The notes beneath the pieces were generated by a model. It was not told where the DNA came from and did not search any database. It saw only the letters and a list, made by a program, of their open reading frames with translations. From contig LKUE01000110.1 of NCBI GenBank assembly GCA_001412365.1, positions 1 to 5,809 of the forward strand: 5,809 nt of DNA, given 5' to 3'. A program made the position numbers and the translations under genes. Positions 1 to 5,654 of the stretch are shown here, piece by piece. Source of the stretch: Desulfuromonas sp. SDB. Its GTDB lineage: Bacteria > SDB-A. Each line of letters begins with the position of its first letter. Positions within the stretch are counted from its first letter, which is position 1.

Positions 1-27
1 TGATGTTGATAATAATTTTTTATTCAT
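1..27 (-). CDS. 5' end of a probable exported protein (partial)
   Basis: Only the first nine codons lie in the window (MNKKLLSTS); the rest runs off the left edge. The ATG at 27-25 follows the stop of the 127-residue gene by 8 bases and is preceded by GAGGTG (32-37), which overlaps that stop codon. The basic n-region (NKK) followed by a hydrophobic start looks like the beginning of a signal peptide, as in the neighbouring secreted genes that begin MNKT and MNKI. Function cannot be judged. The support for this being a real gene is the ribosome binding site, the tight spacing and the n-region, none of which is decisive. Confidence 0.5.
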
Positions 28-31
28 AATT

Positions 32-37
32 CACCTC
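32..37 (-). promoter_or_regulatory. Ribosome binding site for the partial gene at the left edge
   Basis: The minus strand reads GAGGTG four bases before the ATG at 27-25, and it overlaps the TGA stop (36-38) of the upstream gene. This arrangement is typical of translationally coupled genes. The spacing is slightly short. Confidence 0.5.
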
Positions 38-419
38 ACTCCGCTTCCGGGGCAAATGCGCCAATTTGACCTTGAAGCATCCATTGGTCCCATTCCTCTG
101 AATGTTTCCGGTCAAAGGTTGCAAAGTTCCACTGTTTTTCCAATCGGTTCAGCAAAATAAAACTGGATTCCAATTCCCGGTGATCCTGGATGTACTGCTG
201 CTCCACTTCTGGATTGAAATTCTTAATAGCCGCAGCTATTTCATCATCACTAGCCCGTTGATCCCCTGAGTATATGGAATTATTATATTCTTCAGCTCTT
301 TGCTGAGCTTGCTGTCTGCGCTGAGCAAAACTGGTATTTTCCTGTTCATCATCAGCAATTAATATGCTGGTCATCAACAGCAACAACAAAATCAAGGGAA
401 CTGTCAAGGTTTTGTTCAT
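36..419 (-). CDS. Small secreted protein of unknown family (127 aa)
   Basis: I do not recognise this protein. Residues 1-22 form a classical signal peptide: basic n-region (NK), a run of leucines and isoleucines from about 7 to 21, and a likely cleavage after A22 before DDEQ. There is no lipobox cysteine, so the mature chain of about 105 residues should be periplasmic or released. It is very polar, with a Gln/Arg/Glu-rich stretch at about 32-45 (RRQQAQQRAEEY) that is probably helical and perhaps a short coiled coil. The C-terminal third is Trp-rich (W97, W109, W112) and the tail is acidic. There are no cysteines and no catalytic motif. The start is secure: AAGGAGG lies 6 bases upstream. It sits 36 bases after the CHASE2 cyclase stop and 8 bases before the next gene, so it probably shares a transcript with both. 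Confidence 0.85.
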   Translation of the reverse strand: MNKTLTVPLILLLLLMTSILIADDEQENTSFAQRRQQAQQRAEEYNNSIYSGDQRASDDEIAAAIKNFNPEVEQQYIQDHRELESSFILLNRLEKQWNFATFDRKHSEEWDQWMLQGQIGAFAPEAE

Positions 420-425
420 ACGGTT

Positions 426-432
426 CCTCCTT
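426..432 (-). promoter_or_regulatory. Strong Shine-Dalgarno site for the 127-aa secreted protein
   Basis: The minus strand reads AAGGAGG, a near-perfect anti-16S complement, with a 6-base spacer to the ATG at 419-417. It is the best ribosome binding site in the window. It contrasts with the apparent absence of one before the cyclase just upstream, so the small protein may be translated at a much higher rate than the cyclase. Confidence 0.85.
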
Positions 433-455
433 TTTGGAATTTTAGCAACTATTAA

Positions 456-2897
456 TTAACCTTTTGATTGCAATTCAAAAGATCCATCCCAATTATCTGC
501 AGGAGGCTGATCAATATAGAAATGACATCTTTCTATCATCACCTGGGAGGGAGGATCACCGGGAATGTAGTTAAGTACATCTTTGAACAACCTCTCCGCT
601 TCTGAAAAATCTTGGCTGCGGTAGGCGGTAAGAGCAGAATGATATTGATTAATTCCTTGCCTTATTAATCCTACAATTTGATTTTTTGCCTGCAGTAATT
701 CATAAATGGTTACCGGTTCCTTTTTGCCCACAACTTTAATTGTATCCAATTCCCTGAAATCAAAGAAATCCTTGGACATCTGGTAGGTGTATTCGGAAAT
801 CATGGTATAAGTCCCGTAAAATTTATTAGCTCCCTCTAACCGGGATGCTAAATTTACCGAATCCCCCATAATTGTATAATCCATGCGTTCGTTAGATCCC
901 AGGTTGCCTACCACCATGGGTCCTGAATTCAAGCCGATTCTCATTTTCAATTGATGCTTTCCCTGTTCTTTCCATTTCTGCCTTAACTGAACCATTCTCT
1001 GTTGCATCTCTAAACTGGTTTGACAAGCCCGGACCGCATGATCCTCCTGATCCAGGGGGGCTCCCCAAAAGGCGATAATGGCATCACCTTCGAATTTATC
1101 TACAATTCCGTCATGATTGGTTATTATCTGACACATGTCCGATAAATATTCATTGAGCAGTTGGACCAATTGGTCAGGAGTGATTGATTCAGAAACCTTG
1201 GTAAACCCTTCAATATCTGAAAAAAATGCGGTCATTACCCTGCGCTCTCCTCCTAATCGTAGTTTTTCCGGATTGGTAATTAATTGGTTGATCACTTTAG
1301 TGGAAAGATACTGTCCAAATGCAGATTTTATAAATTTCTTTTCTCTGGATTCATGAATGTAGTCAGCGGTAGTTCCGGTCAAGAAAGCTAAAATAATAGC
1401 AACGGGAATTGCGGAAAAGTCAATAATCAGATCAAAGAACAGACAGGCAATAACTGCAGTTAAGGCATAGCTTATGAATACTAGAAAAGTGATAATAATT
1501 CCCTGAACAATCTTAAATCTAGATCCGATAAGAGAAGTTAGTATGGAAAATAAAAAGATCAGAGGAATAATCAGGATAGCGCTGTATTGTTCGTAATAGT
1601 AATCATCGCTCATCAGGTTGTTTAAAATGGTGGCATGCAGGTGAACTCCTCCGTCATTTTGATTAAAGGGATTGGGGCGACGGTCGTACAAGCCGGGAGC
1701 GGTACCAGCAATGAAAATAATTTTATCTTTAAAACTGCTGGGGGCAATGTAGTTTCTTTCAAAGTTTTCAATGGCATCTTTCAGCGTAGAATACTCTTCA
1801 TTTTTTATAGATTTCATAGTTTGATCGTTGATATCTAAAAGCATTTGCGAAAGGGAATCGTATTTAAATCCGTATATTTCATGTAAATAGTAATTTACCT
1901 GGTCAAATTCAGACTGGGCATCAAATTCCAGGGAATCGGAAATTTCATTAAGTTTTTGCTGAAGAACAGTCCAGGCATTGAACAATCCCTGGTAGTTATA
2001 GTATTCATTGTACATTTCAATGAATCCCCCTGAGGTAAAAAACCTGGCGGATTTGATGATGGAGGCAATGGTGTAATTGGTATAAGTTTCTCTCATCTCT
2101 CCGTAGTATTTCAAGCAAAGCTGTCCTTGTTTATCCAGGGGATAACGGTGGATGATTTGTTCTCCTTCGGTTATGACAAGGTGGTTCCCGGAGATTTCCA
2201 CCTTTTCAATATTCCAAAGAGTTCCCAATACTGCTAAGGCTAAGTTGGGATAGTAATGGTGTTGGTACTTAAATAACAAACTTGACCGGCGGTACAATCC
2301 ATCTACGTCGGAATGAACATTTACACTTCCCATTGCTTTAACCCTTTCTCTGAACAATGCAATAGGTGGTTCAATATGACTGAAGGAATCAATGTTGATC
2401 TCAGAATTTTCCCAGGATATATCCACGCTGAATTTTTCAATATCTTCTTCGCTGAAATCAGGAGCAGATTGTGATTCCTTTTCATTGCTGAAAATGAAGG
2501 CAACGGTAAGATTCCCGAATTCTTCGGCTGCCCTGGAAAAACTTTGATCATCGGATTCCCCGTAAACTGATGGTTCTGAGTAGAGAACATCGAATACTAC
2601 TGCTCTTGCTCCGCCGGCTTCAAGGTACTCAATTACTTCAGCGCTTACTTCCCGGGGCCAGGGCCAGTATATCCCTTCTTTTTCCAGTTCATTGAGAGAA
2701 TTTTGATCGATAAAGAAGAAGATTATATCTGAATTTGGCTTTACGTTTTGATAGGCAACCAAATGGCGGCGGAAATCTGAAGTAATATATTCCAGACGGG
2801 TAAAAAGACCGCTGAAGAAAATCAGGGAAATGACTAACCCCACCGATCCTCCGGTCAGCAGTGAACGGAAATATTTTTTAATCCTTACTTTTTTCAT
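456..2897 (-). CDS. CHASE2-domain membrane adenylate cyclase (class III)
   Basis: This is a sensor enzyme expected to convert ATP to cAMP in the cytoplasm in response to a signal met by its extracytoplasmic domain. After a basic N-terminus come a first membrane helix (about 16-33) and a CHASE2 domain (about 35-430). The latter shows typical elements: FFFIDQNSL, WPWPREVSAEVI, DGLYRRSSLL, and FKDKIIFIAGTAPGLYD ahead of GVHLHATILNNL. Three further helices follow (about 438-457, 463-487, 491-511). The cyclase domain (about 551-735) keeps every key residue: metal Asp D561 (FFSDIEGFT) and D605 (KFEGDAIIAFWG), adenine-selecting K601 and T675 (the Lys/Thr pair of class IIIb), and N682 and R686 (VNLASR). 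The tail (741-813) has one TPR-like repeat and the ERC...PP...W.G ending often seen on CHASE2 cyclases. A non-canonical segment at about 286-386 enlarges the sensor. There is no Shine-Dalgarno before the ATG. Family assignment is firm; the ligand is unknown. Confidence 0.96.
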   Translation of the reverse strand: MKKVRIKKYFRSLLTGGSVGLVISLIFFSGLFTRLEYITSDFRRHLVAYQNVKPNSDIIFFFIDQNSLNELEKEGIYWPWPREVSAEVIEYLEAGGARAVVFDVLYSEPSVYGESDDQSFSRAAEEFGNLTVAFIFSNEKESQSAPDFSEEDIEKFSVDISWENSEINIDSFSHIEPPIALFRERVKAMGSVNVHSDVDGLYRRSSLLFKYQHHYYPNLALAVLGTLWNIEKVEISGNHLVITEGEQIIHRYPLDKQGQLCLKYYGEMRETYTNYTIASIIKSARFFTSGGFIEMYNEYYNYQGLFNAWTVLQQKLNEISDSLEFDAQSEFDQVNYYLHEIYGFKYDSLSQMLLDINDQTMKSIKNEEYSTLKDAIENFERNYIAPSSFKDKIIFIAGTAPGLYDRRPNPFNQNDGGVHLHATILNNLMSDDYYYEQYSAILIIPLIFLFSILTSLIGSRFKIVQGIIITFLVFISYALTAVIACLFFDLIIDFSAIPVAIILAFLTGTTADYIHESREKKFIKSAFGQYLSTKVINQLITNPEKLRLGGERRVMTAFFSDIEGFTKVSESITPDQLVQLLNEYLSDMCQIITNHDGIVDKFEGDAIIAFWGAPLDQEDHAVRACQTSLEMQQRMVQLRQKWKEQGKHQLKMRIGLNSGPMVVGNLGSNERMDYTIMGDSVNLASRLEGANKFYGTYTMISEYTYQMSKDFFDFRELDTIKVVGKKEPVTIYELLQAKNQIVGLIRQGINQYHSALTAYRSQDFSEAERLFKDVLNYIPGDPPSQVMIERCHFYIDQPPADNWDGSFELQSKG

Positions 2898-2902
2898 AAC
2901 AA

Positions 2903-2935
2903 ATTATAATAACCGCAGTTACTATAGTTGGGCAA
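2903..2935 (-). promoter_or_regulatory. Candidate promoter for the cyclase, leaderless type
   Basis: On the minus strand a TTGCCC box (2930-2935; four of six matches to TTGACA) lies 18 bases before TATTAT (2906-2911; five of six matches to TATAAT). An overlapping perfect TATAAT lies at 2903-2908. Transcription would start at about 2896-2899, on or next to the A of the ATG at 2897. No Shine-Dalgarno motif exists between the preceding stop and this ATG, which fits leaderless initiation. The caveat is that AT-rich intergenic DNA produces such hexamers by chance. Confidence 0.4.
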
Positions 2936-2948
2936 TAGGTTTTAGTTA

Positions 2949-3836
2949 TTATGAATTTATTTTCCATTTATATACCCGAATCGGTTCACCCCAAAAACCG
3001 CAGTTATAAATGGTGAAAATTCCCGGCTGATTGAACCAAGATTGAATGACCAGGTCTTTGGAATCCAATACTCCCTTAATTCCTCTATCCTCATAGAATA
3101 TTGAAACCTGTTCACCAAAATGAATTACGTCTCCCTGCCACAAATTTTCCCGGCTTATGGCGATTACCTTTCCATCATCTGATTGAAATACAGATAAACT
3201 ATCTTTTTCCCGGGGAAGAAAAACTTCATGGTATATCGGCTGGAGGTATTGGAAAATATCCAGAGGATAGACATATTTCATCTGTTCTCCCCTCCGCCGG
3301 TGGGGATATATGGCGAAACTAGCGCAGTCGCTGCCTAAACAGTTATCCACTTGATGAAAGCCTTGAGGGGTAAAACGGGGAGATAGAATAAATGGAGTAT
3401 TAATAAGCTCCATTAAATAATCCAGGTATTCATCCCCGGGGCGTAATACAAACTGTATTATTTGACCGGGATAGCTAAAATATAGCGGTTCCCTGGACAG
3501 TATTATGTTTGTATCAGGATTAAAATTAGAACACAGATAGAAGGTCCCCGGAGATGGGATCTGATCTACTAGATGAATATTTAACTTGTGAACCCTGCCA
3601 ATTTCAATATAGCGATAAGCTAAACAGTCAGTTAAAAATCTGCACCGGTTAGGATATAGTTCAATATTGTCATAATATCCGGGAAGGGGAAGCAGTAAAC
3701 CTATACATTCAGCACTGTCCCCAATTATTATGACCTGGTCAGCAGTCTTCAGATAATAACGGTTTTCTAAGTCAACTAATTGGTTATTAACCTCAACTTG
3801 AAAAGACAACATTGCTAAAAAACTAATTAAGATCAT
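2949..3836 (-). CDS. Exported NlpC/P60-like (peptidoglycan-hydrolase fold) protein
   Basis: The C-terminal half resembles NlpC/P60 cysteine peptidases, which cut peptide bonds in peptidoglycan. The strongest elements are a helix ending in NTPF (about 138-149), then GSDCASFAIY (168-177) with putative nucleophile C171, RRRG (180-183), and GDVIHFGEQVSIFYED (235-250) leading to DSKDLVIQSW (258-267). In typical members the histidines fall where this protein has Q243 and Q265, so it may be inactive or use another residue such as H239. The N-terminal 130 residues look beta-rich and are not recognised; they contain four of the seven cysteines (44, 65, 71, 102). The first 13 residues are hydrophobic and could serve for export, although they lack the usual basic n-region. 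An in-frame stop directly precedes the ATG, so no longer start exists, and the best upstream Shine-Dalgarno is very weak (GGTAG). The gene begins 4 bases after its neighbour's stop, suggesting reinitiation. It ends in tandem TAA stops. Confidence 0.7.
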   Translation of the reverse strand: MILISFLAMLSFQVEVNNQLVDLENRYYLKTADQVIIIGDSAECIGLLLPLPGYYDNIELYPNRCRFLTDCLAYRYIEIGRVHKLNIHLVDQIPSPGTFYLCSNFNPDTNIILSREPLYFSYPGQIIQFVLRPGDEYLDYLMELINTPFILSPRFTPQGFHQVDNCLGSDCASFAIYPHRRRGEQMKYVYPLDIFQYLQPIYHEVFLPREKDSLSVFQSDDGKVIAISRENLWQGDVIHFGEQVSIFYEDRGIKGVLDSKDLVIQSWFNQPGIFTIYNCGFWGEPIRVYKWKINS

Positions 3837-3840
3837 TTAA

Positions 3841-5166
3841 CTACCAATAAATTAATTGATCTCCAGTAAATCCCAGAATGATAAGTTCACTGACTGCTGC
3901 ATCTTCATATTTAGAACCTGGATAGACATCAGTTATCTCCAGTTCGATTCTAATAATGGGCAGACCCATACCATGGGAAAAAAGCGGCTGGGCGTATTTG
4001 GCAAAATTTAAATCACAGATTTCTGAACAGCCGATATCTTCCAACTCAACTTGGATTGGATTTGAGAGCATCCTGGAGGAAGAATATTCTTCATCTAAAT
4101 ACAAATTCATGACAAGTGATTTAATTCTGGAATTTTCCTGGTAAACCTGGTCTGATTTGGTATATCCGTTAATGATTCCTATCCATCCCACCATAAAATC
4201 CTCAAGTTCTACTTCTATTACCTCTCCCTCTCCCTGCCCCCTAATCCCCTCAACCCAGGCGGTGCTGAACAAACCATCCACTAAGTTTTCCGGAATATAG
4301 TTTATCCCGGATTGAGGAGATAAACTGGAAGAAGCGCTGATGCTGATTAAATTCCGGGGAGGAAGTTGATACTGCCGGAAATACTCGGTCATTTTATTAT
4401 TACCTATTTCGTATATAAATTCCAACAGGGAATCCTGGTGGAAATCGACATTGGACCAATCAATAGTAAACACACTGTCGCTAATCCACTGTCCTCCCTC
4501 AGTAAAGCTGGTTACTGATCCTCCCCGGTTTAATATGTCTTGAACATGCAAGGTGAAATGGAAATTTTTTACGGGATGATCAGACCAGTAAGAAGCTGGC
4601 TCTAAATTATACCGAATATAACGATTGGAAAATGAAGGCAGAAAACTTTTTGAAGTTATGAAATCTTCGTATAAAACCTTACACTGATATTGGATTACCA
4701 CTCTTTTCTTCTCATCTTGTAGGAAAGTAATGGGGGATTGAAACCATCCGTAATAGCATTCCTGGCTTCCGTCAGGAGTTTGAATCTGAAAAGGCTTGTC
4801 CCCGATAAATCTTTCCGAATTCAGTTCAATCCCATCATCATAAATTTTGAACAAAACAAAATGAGTGGTATCGGCAGCAATTTCTTCCCAGGTGGAATAG
4901 TAAACTGAGTATTCAATTGGGAATGCGTAAACAACCTGTTGATCTTTGCCCTGATTATGCAGATTGTATATTACCTCCACTTGGATATAATCCTCAATTA
5001 TATTAATATCCAATGTTTCTGATTCTAAAATGATATGTTCACATTCACTGAAATCTAAATTTCCGGTTCCGGTAACTGAAGACCAGTCCATCGGTCCTCC
5101 GTTGGCAAAAATGAGGAGGGGAAACAGAAATACTAAGCCGGTACATGATATGATTATTTTATTCAT
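3841..5166 (-). CDS. Secreted protein: DUF4424-like N-terminus plus NADase-type glycan-binding domain
   Basis: A signal peptide occupies about 1-21 (MNKIII, then a hydrophobic core, with likely cleavage after A21). Residues about 43-255 are beta-rich and begin with an immunoglobulin-like pattern (SETLDINI, then IQVEVIYNLHNQG and VVYAFPIEY) that recalls DUF4424 proteins; this part is a family-level resemblance only. Residues about 274-433 are clearly the discoidin-like domain called NADase-type glycan-binding or NADase translocation domain. It shows NLVDGLFSTAWVEG (294-307), GQGEGEVIEV (310-319), NGYTKS (333-338), NSRIKSL (345-351) and VYPGSKYEDAAVSE (414-427). In this family the domain is thought to bind carbohydrate; no enzymatic NADase part is present here. 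The protein is probably periplasmic or surface exposed. The ATG follows the RDD stop with no gap, and its AAGGGAG site lies inside the RDD gene, so the two are translationally coupled. Confidence 0.85.
   Translation of the reverse strand: MNKIIISCTGLVFLFPLLIFANGGPMDWSSVTGTGNLDFSECEHIILESETLDINIIEDYIQVEVIYNLHNQGKDQQVVYAFPIEYSVYYSTWEEIAADTTHFVLFKIYDDGIELNSERFIGDKPFQIQTPDGSQECYYGWFQSPITFLQDEKKRVVIQYQCKVLYEDFITSKSFLPSFSNRYIRYNLEPASYWSDHPVKNFHFTLHVQDILNRGGSVTSFTEGGQWISDSVFTIDWSNVDFHQDSLLEFIYEIGNNKMTEYFRQYQLPPRNLISISASSSLSPQSGINYIPENLVDGLFSTAWVEGIRGQGEGEVIEVELEDFMVGWIGIINGYTKSDQVYQENSRIKSLVMNLYLDEEYSSSRMLSNPIQVELEDIGCSEICDLNFAKYAQPLFSHGMGLPIIRIELEITDVYPGSKYEDAAVSELIILGFTGDQLIYW
4226..4256 (-). other. 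G-quadruplex motif in coding strand and mRNA
   Basis: On the minus strand, five runs of three to five guanines lie at 4254-4256, 4246-4249, 4237-4241, 4232-4234 and 4226-4228, with loops of 4, 4, 2 and 3 bases. This meets the canonical four-run quadruplex rule with one spare run. It encodes the conserved glycan-binding-domain residues at about 304-314 (W, V, E, G, I, R, G, Q, G, E, G). Codon choices such as GGG and AGG add guanines beyond what the protein requires. Whether it folds or matters is unknown. Confidence 0.5.
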
Positions 5167-5643
5167 CTATGCTCCCTTTTTTGTGCTGATTACTATGGAA
5201 TTTGCCCATTGGTCGCCAATCCTCCGGTGATTTTGATTGGTTATGATCAGAATTAGTTCAATAGCGAGAAGTGGAGCAAAATGAGTGGGAATTTCCCGGA
5301 GCAATGATTTCCACCCGGAAATGGGTTTGTTGGTGTAAATATCAACCACCTGTTGAGAAAGTATTCTTCTTCCCAAACTTCGTCCTCCTATCATATCTCT
5401 GGCGTAAGCATAGGTTACTGCCAAACCCAGAAGCAGGAAAAATATTATCTTGGTTATCCATTCCAATTCGGTAAGGTCAAAGGATTCACCCGCTATAACC
5501 ACCGGTATGCCTGCTAAAATTATCAATACGGCAATAATCCGATCTAAGATGAAAGCCAGAATTCGCTTAATAATTAACCATTTATCTGAACTTTCCTCCC
5601 TTTGGTTGTTGTTCATGTCCGAACCTCTACTCGCTGCATCCAT
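5167..5643 (-). CDS. RDD family integral membrane protein
   Basis: RDD proteins are small polytopic membrane proteins named for conserved Arg and Asp residues; some are linked to transport, but most have no proven role. Here the signature residues are R27 and D34 in KRILAFILD at the start of helix 1 (about 28-50) and D144 in RRIGDQWANSIVI near the C-terminus. Helix 2 is about 63-81, followed by GGRSLGRRILSQQVVD (86-101), which matches the family's central motif. Helix 3 is about 120-136. Length (158) is normal for the family. Two starts are plausible: the ATG at 5643 (AAGGAG with a short 4-base spacer) and M10 at 5616 (AGAGG with a 7-base spacer). The choice changes only a polar N-terminal tail. 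The gene abuts the glycan-binding-domain gene and follows the YdeI-family gene by 11 bases. Confidence 0.9.
   Translation of the reverse strand: MDAASRGSDMNNNQREESSDKWLIIKRILAFILDRIIAVLIILAGIPVVIAGESFDLTELEWITKIIFFLLLGLAVTYAYARDMIGGRSLGRRILSQQVVDIYTNKPISGWKSLLREIPTHFAPLLAIELILIITNQNHRRIGDQWANSIVISTKKGA
5172..5178 (-). promoter_or_regulatory. Ribosome binding site of the glycan-binding-domain gene, inside the RDD gene
   Basis: The minus strand reads AAGGGAG 5 bases before the ATG at 5166-5164. The site lies in the last codons of the RDD gene, whose TAG stop (5167-5169) touches the ATG. This fixes the start and indicates coupling of the two genes. Confidence 0.75.
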
Positions 5644-5647
5644 GCTT

Positions 5648-5653
5648 CTCCTT
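5648..5653 (-). promoter_or_regulatory. Ribosome binding site upstream of the RDD gene
   Basis: The minus strand reads AAGGAG, with only 4 bases between it and the ATG at 5643-5641. It lies immediately after the upstream gene's TAA stop. The motif is strong but the spacing is tight. A rival site (AGAGG, 5624-5628) stands 7 bases before the internal in-frame ATG at 5616-5614, so the true start is not settled. Confidence 0.6.
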
Positions 5654-5654
5654 T

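Noticed and set aside
420-455. Intrinsic terminator after the cyclase or elsewhere in the window
   Set aside because: No GC-rich hairpin followed by a T-run on the minus strand was found in any intergenic gap, consistent with continuous transcription.
451-480. Possible promoter or TTAATTAA palindrome (452-459) between the cyclase and the 127-aa gene
   Set aside because: No -35/-10 pair with normal spacing could be built. The palindrome overlaps the cyclase stop and is simply AT-rich.
1135-1356. Plus-strand open frame of 73 codons, and similar plus-strand frames elsewhere (1635-1838, 3101-3322, 3956-4144, 5030-5230, 5271-5474, 5450-5662, 5602-5787)
   Set aside because: Each lies opposite a minus-strand gene with recognised domains or a clear signal peptide. 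The translations show no family motif or convincing ribosome binding site, so they are antisense shadows.
2321-2590. Minus-strand open frame of 89 codons within the CHASE2 cyclase gene
   Set aside because: It overlaps the cyclase in another frame. The cyclase reading is continuous and carries the CHASE2 motifs, and the alternative translation is low-complexity and unrecognised.
2911-3006. Direct repeat AACCGCAGTTA at 2911-2921 and 2996-3006
   Set aside because: There are only two 11-base copies, one intergenic and one inside the coding end of the NlpC/P60-like gene (encoding the conserved-looking NCGF). No third copy or palindrome was found, so chance is the simplest reading.
3027-3110. EF-hand-like calcium loop in the NlpC/P60-like protein (YEDRGIKGVLDSKD)
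   Set aside because: The spacing of acidic residues does not fit a 12-residue EF loop, and the segment aligns better with the variable turn between two NlpC/P60-type strands.
3841-5166. NAD-hydrolysing toxin suggested by the domain name
   Set aside because: Only the binding/translocation-type domain is recognised. The N-terminal half shows no NADase catalytic motif, and no immunity-like partner is evident.
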